A DNA stretch of 64,000 nt from assembly GCF_000189635.1 (NCBI RefSeq), contig NW_002476577.1:71512-135511 (forward strand). Reading direction: 5' to 3'. Made by a program: the position numbers and the translations under genes. The notes beneath the pieces are model-generated. The model was given only the letters and a program-made list of their open reading frames with translations. It made no database searches and was not told the origin of the DNA. This stretch comes from Tetrahymena thermophila SB210. Lineage: Eukaryota; Ciliophora; Oligohymenophorea; Hymenostomatida; Tetrahymenidae. Positions 37,395 through 51,400 of this stretch are shown piece after piece; within the stretch, counting starts at the first letter, position 1; each line of letters starts with the position of its first letter.

Positions 37395-40300
37395 TCATAA
37401 AATTTTAGCCTAATTAAATCCAGGAAAGCTTCTATCTGGTGACATTAGATTTTAAGAAAATTGTCCTGATTTTAACTCTAACTGTTAATGTGTTTATTCA
37501 ATCATATTAAGTTAACTAACTTATTCATCTTTAGATTAAGGAATTGGATGCTGAGGTAACTACTTTGGCATTTCTTGTGGATTAAACTAGAAATCTTTAT
37601 AGATACATTTTTTGAGCCATTGGTAAATTAAATGAAGCAAAATCAAAGTCCAGAAAGAGAGAAAGACAACATATGATGTAATAATAATAACTAGCATCAC
37701 CAATGATAATGTTTTGCTTGTCTAAGAATCGTTTTAGTAATTAATTGAAACTGCATAAATAATACTAATCACTGTAGTAATAAAGTAAATAGAAAGTAGG
37801 ATGGCATTATGTTTAACCTGCTTTAAAGGTCTGAATGCAGCTAATTAATTATTTTTAGTATAAATTAATAAATAGATGCTTATTTTAATTGAAATTTACT
37901 TATGTAAATACAAAAGGCAAAGTAGCTAAGGATTAATAAAATTATTTGGGCAATTGCATTATTAGAAATGCATGATATAGCTATTGAGATTATCATCTTC
38001 AATAAAACTATTATCTAAATTATGTTTCTAGTTGCGAAAGAGTCTTATTTTACATATATGTTCAAGAAGTAAAATTTTTTTTAATCTTCTAAATTAAGGT
38101 CAGATGGAATTTAAAGATTTTAAGGACTATTAACATCGATTGTTTACAATGATTTTTTGAATTATCTAGTATTTAGGCATTTCTTGTATTCTAGCTTGTA
38201 AAACAAATAGCATAAAACAGCAAACATGTAAATAAATGCAAAGACACTACAAACAGTTTATCCAGCATTTGATAATCCATTTGATTAAAGCACAAATTAA
38301 TAAAAAATACAAAGCCACATTTCTTAAGAACACACAGCATAAGTAATTAAAGGAAGTGAAATTACAGTGTATTTCTTAATATTTTTTATAAAAGCACTTT
38401 ATACTTTAATGTATTTACTGATCAAATGAGTTGAAAGGCTAATAGCCCAAGCAAATCCTATTGTTTAATTAAAAGTTATTAGTATATATTTGAAAATATT
38501 CTATCCCTTTTATTTTCAAAAATGTTAAATTTATTTATAAATTTACCTTAAATCCATAAAATAGGTTATGAATTCTGCAAGAAGTTATAATTTTTATTAT
38601 TTAAAGCAATTTTTGGGTTTTAATTTATTTGTTCTCCATTTACTAAATCTATGTTGTTTGAGCTAGACAAAATTCTATTTTTATGTTAAGATGGAGATTT
38701 AAATTATTAGAAATCAAAGTTTGAGAATGAAATCACTCTCAAAGCCTCATCAAATCCTACCGATTGCTTAGCATTTACTAAATTCAAATAACTTATACCT
38801 TAGCTTAGTTAGAAATAAGATAAAGCTATTAAAGGATTTTGTAATCCAATACCTATTTTATAATATTTTTATGTTTAACATATTAGTAAATTTTATTTAT
38901 TAATTAATTTACTTATTAGAATGGATGTAAAAGCAGTTCCTGCAAAAGTACCAATTATGGTTTATTTAATATTTTTTTGTACTTTAGATTAACTACATTC
39001 AGATTCATTATCATCTGTTGTATCTTCTGGGCATTAGCATATTCCATAACTTAAAGAGTCATCTATTTTGACTAATGATCTATTTTGAGCACAAAAGGTG
39101 CATTAAAAGTAGGAATCACCGATACAATTTTAGCATGTTAAGTGGCAAGTATTACTTTTTATGCAATTTTAACTAGAATCTAAAATATATCCTTCCTTGC
39201 ATATTTCACATTTTTATTTGTTTGAGCAGCTTTTGCAATTATCACTGCAATTAGAGCAAGACCCACTGTCAAAATATAATCCTTCTCCACATTATTAACA
39301 TTAGTTATTTTGTAAAACTAGAGGAGCACTACATGATTAACAAGAATTTCTATCGTTTGGTTTTGAACAAGTTAAGCAAGAAGCATCACAAATTGGGCTA
39401 CAAGATCCATCATTTTAAAGTAAGTATCCTGTAATGCATGATTAACAACTTTATCCATCTTTACATGTCAAGCAAACATTTTAACACTATTTGCAAGAAC
39501 CCTAACCATCTTGACTACCAACTTATAGATAAAATCCAGGATTACAGCTTGTACAACTATTAGGATCTATAAGTTTTGAACAAGTTAAACAACTTTCATC
39601 ACATGTTGGTTAGCAAACATTTCCACTAAGAACATGACTTGGTGCACATTTAGTGCAATTAGTTTAGTTTGTTTAACATTCAGAACATGGATAAGTGCAT
39701 TATTAGCATAAAGAACTAACCATAGTATATCCTGGATTACATGTAATACAAGAATTCTTGTCTAATGGTTTTGAGCAAGTATTACAAGATTGATCACAAG
39801 ATGGAATACATTAATTTGAATTGTTTAGTTTATAATTTGCAACACATCCAGTACATTAATTAGGAGATTAGTTACATTTACTACAAGGACTGTTACATTA
39901 TTTGCAAGTAGTTCCATCAATATAGTATCCATCTATGCAAGAATTACATTTAGTATTATCATTAGGAGCAAAGCATGAAGAGCAAGTTTTATTACACACA
40001 AGACTACATATTTAGTTAATACTGTCAAAAGTATAATCAGTAGTATTTATGCAGCTAGTACACTTTGTTGCTTATTAAACACAATTCTGACAAGGTTTTT
40101 AGCATTAAGCGCATTAATTATTAGTATTCAAAAAATTTCCATCAAAGCAATCAGTGCAAGAGTTAGCATTTTTAGGAGAACTGCAAGATTTGCAAGAGCT
40201 ATCACAAATTGGTTAACAAATATTTGAACCATTCTTTTAATAGTTATTTGCACATGTTAAGCAATTTGTGGATGAATTACTGCAAGTAGCACAAGGAGAT

Positions 40301-43300
40301 TGACATTGCAGACATTAATTATTTGAGAGGAAATAGCCATCAATACAAGAATTACATGCCTGCTAATTATTAGGACTTGAGCATGTCTTACAATTTTAGT
40401 AACATTGAATATTGCATTTATTTTAGCTTTAATCTAATGAATACCCACTAACGCAACCTGTGCATTGATTAGCATTTGTAGAACACTTAGAACAAGGAGA
40501 ATTGCATTAGAGACATTATGAACCAGATAAATAATATCCATCATTACACGCAGAGCAAGAATTAGAGTCGTTTGGCTTAGAGCAGCTAGAACAAGACTTA
40601 TAGCAGTTAGATATGCATTATTTTCCATTAGGATCATATGTGTAATCTGTGTTGTTCACACAAGAAAGACATTAGGTTGCAGAAGAGCATAATTTACATG
40701 GACTGTTGCATTAAGTGCAGGTTGTTCCATTTAAATAATAACCATCAGCACATTTTGTGCATTAAGTTTAGTCGTTAGGTTTAGTACATTAAGTACATGA
40801 GCTATGACATATCATTTAGCAAACAAAATTTACTGAATCATATGTGTAGTTGGTACTACTTACACAACTTCTACAAGAAGTAGCTGAGTTTTAGCAAGTC
40901 TTACAAGGAGATTAGCAAGGCTGACAAAAGTTGCCTTGAATGAAAGATCCACTAGGGCAAGAAGAACATGCGTTACTATTTAAGGGCTATGTGCAGCTTA
41001 GACAAGAAGGATCACAAACTGGATTACAGACTTTATTAACACTATCATAAGTGTAAGAAGCAGTTGGAGTACATGAATTACAGATTACTTAAGAATTTGA
41101 GAGAACACAAGTACCACATGGAGTAGGACATTTTATACACTAATTATTGTTTAAATAGCTACCATCTTTGCAGGAAGTACAAGAATTTGGATTATTTTGA
41201 GAAGAACAAGTTTTGCACGAAGTGTCACATGTTGGTTGACAAGTTGAGCCAGTTAAGGTATATCCAGATAGGCAACTAGTGCATTTATTAGGGCCTGAAC
41301 CATTACAGGTTCCACATGTTTGATCGCATGTATAAGAAGCACAAGTACTACCGCTCAATTGATATCCCATATTACATGAAGAGCATTAAGAAGGTAAAGC
41401 ACCAGTGCATGCAGAACAAAAAGTATGACATAAAATGCAAGTTTGTGATGATGAGTCTTTGTAATATCCTGATGGACAATTTGGTTAACATGTCTAATTT
41501 ATTATAAAATTTTAATTAAAATATTTATTAGATATTTTTATCTATTTAATTTTGAAAAAAATTATTAGGAATCTTTAAAAGTTGATGAATAGAAAAATGT
41601 TTCAAATTTTTAGTAAAGAAAATTTATTTTGCGTTGGTTTGGATAAATGAAATGAAAGACATCAAAATAAATAAATAAAACAATAAATTAAAATAAGTTA
41701 GTTTTATTATTTACATTATCAGGGTTTTTATAAGTAGAAGCTGCACATTTAGTAATACAGTTGGTCCCATCATAAGCATTTGGATATGCACAAGGGATTG
41801 AACAATCTGATCCCGTATATCCATCAATGCAGATGCAGTAACCCTATTATTTTTAAATAATTTATTTATCAAAAAATTCTTGAAGAAATAAAAGTTTACA
41901 TTATTGCATATTCCATTTGATGAGCATTAATTTGGGCATGTCTTAGGGTAACTGCAAAACATTTGGAAATCATAAGGGCATGTAAAGTTTCCATAAGTGG
42001 TTGATGTAGCCTTAGCTAAATCAATTACTTAACCTGGTGTATTGCATGTAATAGTCTCCTACTGCCAAAGATATACTGTTATTGTTGAAAAATCTGCACT
42101 GCATTTTATTATATTGCATCTTGAATTATAACCTTGAGAATTTGATGACCACCCATTCTTTACTGAATTAGACATAAAGCAATAAGAATTTACTCCTGTA
42201 GTAATCCTACTCCACTCAGCAGGTTCGAAAGCTGGATCCTAGCAAAATTAGTTAGAATAAGGTTATGCGACTGGACATTATGAAAATGTATCCAAATTCT
42301 AAGTTACTATACCTATAGCCATACCATAAAAGTCACAATACTATTAGCCATTTTATTTTACAGGAAATTCAGGGTAAGTTGTAGTTGTAGAATTGCATAC
42401 ATTTTAAAAGAAATCGCATCCTTTATTTTTACCCCAATAAATTGTACCAACCATGTTACTATTAATACCTGCATAGAATCCTGTATCTCTTAAAAGAGCA
42501 GCAGTAAACTCGCTTACAACATAAGATTTTAAAACCTAAGAAGCAGTCATATATTCGTTCTTAATCAAATCTCTTTCCCAATGTGAACCCATAGATCCAG
42601 ATCCTCCTTAGTTTTCTAAAAACATTCCATCTATTGAAGGACAAGCGAAATGGTTTTTTGTTACTTAAAGCACATTTTTAGAGGATAATTTGTTTACTCC
42701 CGAAACACCCCATAAAGTAGTTTGTGTCAAAATTTTTGATACATTTGAACCATATGGATTTCCTGTATCTGGATCAATCCAATATTAAACAGCACCTCCA
42801 GAAAAACCTAATGCGTGAGTAAGTTCATGTAGAGCAACTGAAAAGTTATCTTAAAACAGACTATTATTTGGATCCATTTACATAGTGGCTAGATTAAATC
42901 TAACTCTACCAATAGTAGGACCTGGATTCAATTCACAAAAACCTATTTTTTAATATATTTCAAATTTTAAAGTTTTTATTTGTTAATCTAATTCATATTT
43001 TCCTTATTAAAAACTTTTTCTTTATAAATTGAATAAAAATATCCATATTTTCAGAATTAAATGAAAGTTTCTTGATTAAATATGCAGTACTTTATAAAAT
43101 TAATGAATAAAACTTGCTAATTATTTCAAAATAAACATGCTGCTTATTTATTGAATTAATTTTATATTAAAGTAGAACTAAATTTTATTTATTGACCAAT
43201 ATTTTATTTAAAAATGGAGGATTTGCATATCTTATTCTATGAAAATAAAAATAAAGTTACCTGCACTTGCTAACTAAGAGCTAGTACCATCGTTGAAAAA

Positions 43301-43750
43301 TGTAACTAATAGATGCATATCAGAATTAGGAATTCCTGCTCCATTTCTTTGCAATTCTGGAGGATAATATACAATAAATGGAGCTTATCCACAAGAAGTC
43401 CATCCATATAAAGAAGTAATTGGAGTTTATCTAGGAACAACTTGAATAAAATTTCTTAAGAAAACTTGTGCTGCTTTCAATATTTAGATGATATAATTTC
43501 TTTTGTCATCTGTCATGCCTGCACCGTTTGTATTGTTGTAAAGTTAACTTGCATCAAAAGTGACTCTAAATGGTTGAGTATTTTACCCTGCTTATAGGTT
43601 TCTTTTACCAAATTTAGCTTCAAATGTTTCAATGTAATCAGAGGGTATGTTGTAAGATATATCTGAGTCATGGTTGCACATATGCTATGAACCACGTGTA
43701 TCTAAAATAGCTAAACTTAATGTTAAAAGTATGATTAAAGAAATATTCAT
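37395..43750 (-). CDS. Leishmanolysin-type (M8) metalloprotease with long Cys-rich array and polytopic C-terminus (L2)
   Basis: Seven-exon gene, 1850 residues (5553 coding nt): 43261-43750, 41900-42942, 41715-41843, 38913-41493, 38547-38852, 37900-38457, 37395-37840; every exon has the same phase as its L1 counterpart. Signal peptide MNISLIILLLTLSLA. HELTH is at residues 202-206 (42815-42829), then ALGFSGG and GSHWERD. An EGF-like segment follows. Exon 4 is 860 codons, twice the size of L1's, and encodes many repeats of the type C-x2-C-x(5-7)-C-x2-C ending in G-Y-x-L or ASYTYDS-like segments. The C-terminal ~435 residues again hold seven or eight predicted helices, including GIGLQNPLIALSYF and a VCSVFAFIYMFAVL-like helix, with a Gln/Pro-rich tail. 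All catalytic residues of the M8 family that I can check are present. Substrates are unknown; a role at the cell surface is inferred from signal peptide and helices. Confidence 0.9.
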
Positions 43751-45473
43751 TTTTGTGACTTATAAGAAAATGTAGCTATTAATTATTCTTTTATCCTTAT
43801 TATTAATTGGATCTAAAGTAATAAATTGTTTCTAAACAGATAAATAAATTGACTTATAATTAATTTACTGAACTGATTTTAAGAAAAAAAGTTCTTTGTT
43901 TATTTATTTTCTTAAGAAATTATAATTAACAATAGTAATCTTTATCTTCATTTTGTTTTAATATATTAAATAAATAAATACCACCATTTATAAATTTATT
44001 GAAAATTAGCTCTTTTCTTTTTTTTAAATCCATTCTTTTTTGTTATCAAATAGTACCAAATTAAATGGAAGAAATTTGATTACTAATCCTATACATTCTA
44101 AATTTAAATATAAAGTAACAAAATCAATTTTTTCTTATTATCTAAATTGCTAATTTATAAAAAATATCCCAAAGATATTTTATTTAAAAACTATTAAAAT
44201 ATGAGTAATACATACAACTTTTACATTAAATATTTATTATCATTTATTCAAAAATAAATATTTTTTGAATAAAGAAAATAAATAAATATTGAAAGTTAAT
44301 GATTCGATATTTTCTTTCTAAAAAAAAGGTTGAATTGCTTTCAATTATTATTAAAATAGATAAACTAAATAATGTTCTTTTACTTTTAACTATTTATATA
44401 ATTTATTTAAGTAATTCTAAATGCATCAATATGTCCCTTCGCTTTTAGCATAATTTTTATATATTAAATAAAATTTATTTGGCGGAAGTTAATTAAGGAG
44501 AAACAAGTAAGCAATCCAACTGTATATTATATATATTTATGATTATTTTAATACAGCTTATAAATTATTAATTTAATATGAATTATTATAATAACTTTCT
44601 TAATTAATTATTTTTGTCTGTAGTAATATTACTTCTCTTAAATCTATATATTTTAATCTAAATGTAAGAATATTCTATTTTTAGTAAAATTTAGTATTCA
44701 TTAAAACTATTTTAGCAAAATATATTATTTTAATTTATATTAAAAACTATTTATTAAATAAAAAATAAAAAGAATTTTATTTTTTAACAAAAAGAAAAAC
44801 TTTAAAATATAACTATAATTATAGATACAAAGTTTGAAAACCGCTATTTTTCAATTTGATTACTTTTGCTTAAGCAATATTAATTAGTTGTATTCATATT
44901 GTTTGATAAATATTATTTTTTGAATAAAATTATAAAATTTAACACTATTTTAAAATACATAAGCTCATATTTTTGAATATTAACATGTAATTAAACTACC
45001 TCTTTGAATTTTAAAGCAATTTATTTGATCAAAATAAAGAAATCAGTTGCAAGCTCTAAACAAATAATGAAAATAAAAAGAATAATTTTAATTGATGATA
45101 TATTATTTTTATTATTTAATAAAAAACTTATTTATCAATAAAAAATATTATCAAATAATATTATATCATAAAAACCAATAGCTTTCAATACAACAAATCT
45201 GTAAAAAGTTGTTTATAACTCAATTTGTAAAATAATCATCTGTCTGTATCTAACAATGTATATTAAAATTTTTTTTCATGTTTTATTTTATAAAAATATT
45301 ATAAAATTTCAAAAAAATTATAAATTTTCTGATCCTAAAAAAAAATATTTAAAAATAAATGCCTTTATCTATATTAGCTTTTTAGAAATATTAAAATATA
45401 AAAATAAACACTATTATTTTTAATTAAGAAAATATTTCATTTATTATAATATTGCTCTCAGAGTTATTTGATT
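43751..45473. other. 1.7-kb noncoding region upstream of L2
   Basis: AT-rich DNA between the start of L2 and the 3' end of LRR gene C. Both strands checked for LRR exons and long TGA-free frames with coding character; nothing convincing seen. Confidence 0.55.
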
Positions 45474-48088
45474 TCAAAAAGCTATAGATTAAACTATTAA
45501 CTTTCTCAATTTGTAAATTCTGTTCTTAAGTAATAGTTCATCTTCCTAATCTAATTGGTTTTATCTAATGTTAAATATGTAAGAATATTTTTTTTATAAT
45601 AATATTAAATATTCATGAAAAGTAATTTAGCAAATTCTTTTGCTTTGTTTGAGATTTTTAAACTAAAATACATAAAATTAAAATTATTTTTTTTTCTTTT
45701 TATTTTTTATTAATAAATAATTAATTTTTTACCTTAAAATAAGCTTTAAAATATAAAGACTTTTGGAATTATTTAAGGAATCTATTAAACTTAATGAGCC
45801 TTATTTTCTAATTTAATTACCACTGTTTTAGTAATACCAAAAAATAATATAAAAATATGTAAGAAAGTAGAAATTAGCTTAATATTGTTTTATTATTTGA
45901 TAAATGATATTCATCTATATTATTAAAAAACTAATAAAATTCAATAAACTATTAATACTTGAGACTAAGAGTTAAGTTATAAAGTTTTATACAATTTTAT
46001 AAACCTAAACCTATATTTGTTGAACCTTAATCTCCAATTTAATTATGTCTTTAATTTTGAAAAATAATTTTATTTTATAAGTAAAGAATTTAATAAAATC
46101 TTAAATAAAAATTAAATTTAAAGATATTAAATCATTTTAGTTCGTACATTGCATATTATTTTATTTTTCTGATTTGTTTGAAAAATATTTTATTAAATAA
46201 AAATTCCTTACGAAAGATCTAAATTTAATGTAGACAAATTCTAGATTTTTTCTAATGCAGAACATAAATCTAAAGCACCCTTTGAACCAATTTTATTTTC
46301 TCTAATTTTACAAAAAATTAATCTTTAAATTATCTTTAGTGATTATTTTTTATTGTATATTATTAACATTTAATAAGAAAATTTTTACATTAGATTTAAA
46401 GTTAGTTGTCTCAAATTTTAGCAGCTTGCTAAACCTAGGCTTAAACTTTAAGCCCCTTTTGCATTTATTTCGTTTACTCTTTAATTAAATTTATCTTTTA
46501 AATAGAAAATTTATTAATTTGAATAAATAAATACTCAAGCCCAAGCTTCAAACTAGAGAGAGAAGTAAATTTAGGTAAAATAGAACCTAAACCTGAAGCT
46601 CCCTCTCCTTTTAGCTGATTAAACCTATTATAAAAAATAAAGTATTAATTATTAAACTAAAGTAGGCTATTCAATTAAAAATTTTATATTTTTGCTAATA
46701 TGACCAAAGTTTAAAAAGAGGGGAGGTTTTTTGTTGATTCAGAATTTAATAAATTTAATCAAAATATATGATGAATTCTTAAATTAATTATGATAAAAAA
46801 AAGAAGAATTAGGCATTAATAGACAATAAATATTTCATAAATAAATATAATAAATTCAGGCTAATCAATTTTAATTTTAAAAATGAAAATTTAGCAAATT
46901 ATTTATTATTTTCCAATTGAATAATATCAAAATAAAAATGGTCATTGAACAAAAATTTAATATATAAATAAAAAAAACCTTAATAAAAGAGTTAAAGTAG
47001 ATAGGTTAGCACATTTAGTTAAAGCTTAGCATAAATTAATGACACCTTTTGCTCCTATTTGGTTTACACTTTTTAATATAATTTAATTATATCATACTAA
47101 ATTATGAAATTAAAAAAATAATTTTTTAAAAATCTCTATTAATATTAAAACTAGCTACTATTTATTTTAAAATGAAAATCAAATATAATTAAAAATTTTA
47201 AATATTTTATTAATTTTACTCAAGCTTTAGTACTAAATTAGATAGTTTAAGACAGTTAGATAAGGCATTACAAAGTTCAAAAGAACCCTTTGCTCCTATA
47301 TTATTATACCTATTTGTATTTAATTAAAATTTTCCAAAATTAGCTAAATTAAAAAATAAAATGATTAGCCAGTCAACTAGAATTTATTTTTTTAAAGAAC
47401 ATACAAACAATTTTATTAAATATATCAAAAAAATTAATAAAAGGAAAATCTATTTTACTCTAAAGAAATAGTTAAATCTTAGATATTAGAGCAATCTTTT
47501 AGAGATTATCCTAAAGCTTGTGCACCCTAAGCTCCCAAATTATTTATTCTTTATTTTTTTGCAAATAAGTAAGTTAAAATATTGATTATATTATTTAAAT
47601 GTAAAGATTTTTTTAAAAGTAAAATATTACGAAAGTGAGAGATCTAAGATCTTAAGATTGCTACAACTTACTAAAGCAGATCCCAAAGTTGTTATGTTTG
47701 GTGCTCCAATATTTTACCTCCTTTAAAATTATAAATTTTTTATTGATATAATTGTTAATTAAGAATATTTTTTTTGGTATTATAAATTAAAATAATATCA
47801 ATTCATATTTAAAAATAATTTTAATTAATTATTACTAAAAATTAAAATTTTAAATTAAAAATCTAATTCTTAATTATTTTAATAATGAGTAAATAATTTA
47901 AAAGAGGTGAATAAAAAACTTTTTTTATAAAAAATAAAATATTACATTAAATCAATATGAAGTTAAACATGAGATGATAAAGGAGAACTTAGAAACTTTT
48001 GATAAGAGATCAATTAAATATTTTTAAAAAACAAAGCGAAATAATAAAATACATTTTCTAAATCGTTGAAATAGAAAATACTAAACAT
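45474..48088 (-). CDS. LRR gene C: 9 single-repeat exons, complete
   Basis: Complete LRR protein of 328 residues in 12 exons (987 coding nt). Exon 1 is 48053-48088 (MFSIFYFNDLEN), exon 2 is 47946-47995 (50 nt, ending HVQLHIDL), repeat exons of 90 nt lie at 47631-47720, 47459-47548, 47220-47309, 46979-47068, 46535-46624, 46389-46478, 46212-46301, 45959-46048 and 45733-45822, and the terminal exon is 45474-45564. Repeats keep the N-x-I-G-A-x-G / L-C / L-x-L framework but are much more diverged from each other than those of gene E. Phases match the other four LRR genes. No further domain or signal peptide is visible. It is divergent from LRR gene E with only 353 bp between the two start codons. 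Confidence 0.85.
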
Positions 48089-48441
48089 CTTATTTTATGC
48101 TATTTAATTATTTTACTGAATATTTTAATTAATTAATTTACTATTCAAAGAAATACAATTTTAACAAAACATAAACATTATTAATTACTGTAAAACCTCA
48201 TTCCCTTATCCCTCATTTCATGCAAACAAATTAAAGAACGAGAGAGGGATAGAGATATTCAAAAAATGGATGTTAATATATATATATGGATGTTAATATA
48301 GGAGAATCTATAAGTATATTTTTTAAAATGACAAATTAAATAAGAGTATTTAAAAAAGAAAAGCAATAATTTTTTTAATTACTAAAAATTATTAATTTCT
48401 GATAATAATTAATTAATTAATAAATAATCAAAGAAATATAA
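48089..48441. promoter_or_regulatory. 353-bp spacer between divergent LRR genes C and E
   Basis: Must hold the promoters of both LRR genes. A 15-bp direct repeat ATGGATGTTAATATA occurs twice at about 48267-48300, and a GA-rich stretch (GAGAGAGGGATAGAGA) precedes it. No recognised factor site; the assignment as a shared promoter rests on position only. Confidence 0.45.
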
Positions 48442-51400
48442 ATGGGAAATAACTAAAAATAAAGGAAGTAATAGAATAAAACATCAAATATTCTATAAGA
48501 TGTATCCGTCATTATTAACTTTATTTTTTATGATAAAGTCTTTTTTTTAAATTAAAAGTTAATGAAATCTAACTTGAAAGCTCAAACTCATATTGACTTG
48601 CAGTTAAAGTAAGAAATATATAAAAATATTTATTTATTAATTCATAAATTTTTCAAAACAAACAATATTTTTTTTAATATAATAAATATTTTGAAATTTT
48701 TTCTCTTTTTTATTACAAAATTAAACATAAATAAAATTTCATACATTTTATTCATTAATTTATTGATAAATTAAATTCTTTTGTTATTATTAATAAAATA
48801 AATAGAAACTGCACCCTTAGTAATAAATAAGTTGCTTAGCTTAACAATTCTTTACTAAAATGTTAAAAATTAGAATCTTTAGTATTAAATCTTAAGTAAT
48901 CATTTAACTTTATTATCTTAAATTGCATAATTATTTTTGCTATCAATCTAACATGTAGCAAGGAAAATACTTCTGATGATTAAATAAATAAATTATTTAC
49001 TGAATATTCCTTCATAAAGAACTTTGTTGAAACTGATGTGAGGTAAATATATTTTTTATGCTAATAAATCCTAATATAGAGAATAAATTATTTAATAAAT
49101 TATAACATTGTCTGATAATCCTAGTCATTCATTTCTACCATTAATAAAAAGCTAATAGTTTAATCTTAAATTATGTTAAATAAAATATTAATTTAATAAT
49201 TTAAATTAATTAAAATAGTTTAAATTTTATTTTATTAAAATAGTAATGATTAAAAACACTCCCAAATTTTGTTTTTCCTAAATTTATTTTACAAAGGAGA
49301 ACATGATTGCCAAGAACTTAGGTAAAATAAATAGAACTATTGGTATTTAATTGATTTATTTTTAATTTGAAAGATTAAAAAATATCGAAGCTTAAGGAAA
49401 TATTCTATTAGAAGAAACTATGAGCAATCTAATTAATCTTATCAGTTTATAGCTAAATTTAGAGTAAAATTTTTTAAATTAATTTATTTTTTAATATAAT
49501 TAAGTTCATTTTTCAAAACTCATTAACATTTTTAATTATCAATCCTAAATTATATTAAAAATATTTTTTTTAATAAAAGTGGAAATTAATTTGGAGATGA
49601 AGGTGCAGTTTGGATTTGCAAAGTATTACATAGATGCAAAACGCTTAATAGCTTAAATCTGCAGCTTTGGTAATTTTATTTCAATTAAGCACAATTTCAT
49701 TCAGTTATATTTATTTATTGTATTGTTTAAAGAGCATATAAATCATTTATTAAATATCTTTTTTTGGAAAGGAAAAATAAAATAGGTGACAGAGGGATAT
49801 CTTGTATTGCAGAAAGTATTAGTAGTTGTGCTAAACTCACAACTTTAACTTTAAATGCAAGGTAAAATTTATTGATTATCGTTTATAAATTAAAAAATTA
49901 TTTTTCAAAGTGCAAATTTAATTGGAAAAGAAGGTGCACTTTCTTTTAGCAAGACATTAAGTAGATGTAAAATGTTGACTCATCTAGATATTAATCTCTC
50001 GTAATTCATTTTAGTTTTTTTAAGGATAAATTTAAATTTATTGATGACAATTTAATAAATTTAAATCCTTAAACATTTTTTAAGTTGTCAATAATTTTTA
50101 TTTATATATGTGCAATAAATATGGTCGGTGAGGGAATTAACTAAATTCAAATTATTTTTTATAAAAACAAATAATAAAATCGGTGATAAAGGAGCATAAA
50201 ATATTGGATTAGGTTTGAGTAACTGCACTCACCTTACAAATTTAGAATTTAGCATAAGGTAAATTTATTTCATTTATAACTTTTAAAAAATATTAAGTTA
50301 AAATATTTTATTCAAACTGAATTAAAATATACTTTTAATTTATAAAATATCTTAAATTTTAAATTAAACATGATTTGCATTATATAAAAGCAAAAATTAA
50401 ATTGGGGATGATGGAGCTTCTACTATTGGTACAGCACTTGGTAACTGCAAATTTCTAACGAATCTCACATTTTAGATTTGGTAAAATTATTTTATATTTA
50501 TTTATTGATAACTAAAAAACATTTGAATTATTTCAAAACAAATTTAAATGGTTAATAAATTTATTTATTTTGTTTGAAAAGGGACAATAAAATAGAATTT
50601 ATAAAATATCTTAAATTTTAAATTAAACTTGATTTGCATAAAAAAAGCGAAAATTAAATTGGGGATGATGGAGCTTCTACTATTGGTACAGCACTTGGTA
50701 ACTGCAAATTCCTAACGAATCTCACATTTTACATTTGGTAAAATTATTTTATATTTATTTATTGATAACTAAAAAACATTTGAATTATTTCAAAACAAAT
50801 TTAAATAGTTAATAAATTTATTTATTTTGTTTGTAAAGGGACAATAAAATTGGTGATAAAGGAGCATAAAATATTGGATTAGGTTTGAGTAACTGCACTC
50901 AACTTACAAATTTACAATTTAGCATAAGGTAAATTTATTTCCTTTATATCTTTTAAAAAATGTTAAGTTAAAGTATTTTATTCAAACTGAATTAAAATAT
51001 ACTTTTAATTTATAAAATATCTTAAATTTTAAATTAAACTTCATTTGTATATTTAAAAGGTAAAATTAAATTGGGGATGATGGAGCTTCTACTATTGGTA
51101 CAGCACTTGGTAACTGCAAATTCCTAACGAATCTCACATTTTACATTGGGTAAAATTATTTTATATTTATTTATTGATAACTAAAAAACGTTGAATTATT
51201 TCAAAACAAATTTAAGTAGTTAATAAATTTATTTATTTTGTTTGTAAAGGGACAATAAAATCGGTGATAAAGGAGCATAAAATATTGGATTAGGTTTGAG
51301 TAACTGCACTCAACTTACAAATTTAGATTTTAGCATAAGGTAAATTTATTTCATTTATAACTTTTAAATATATTAAGTTAAAGCATTTTATTCAAACTGA

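Noticed and set aside
49268..49310. Additional short exon in LRR gene E near 49297-49320
   Set aside because: No phase-2 reading is free of TGA, and the gene stays in frame without it.
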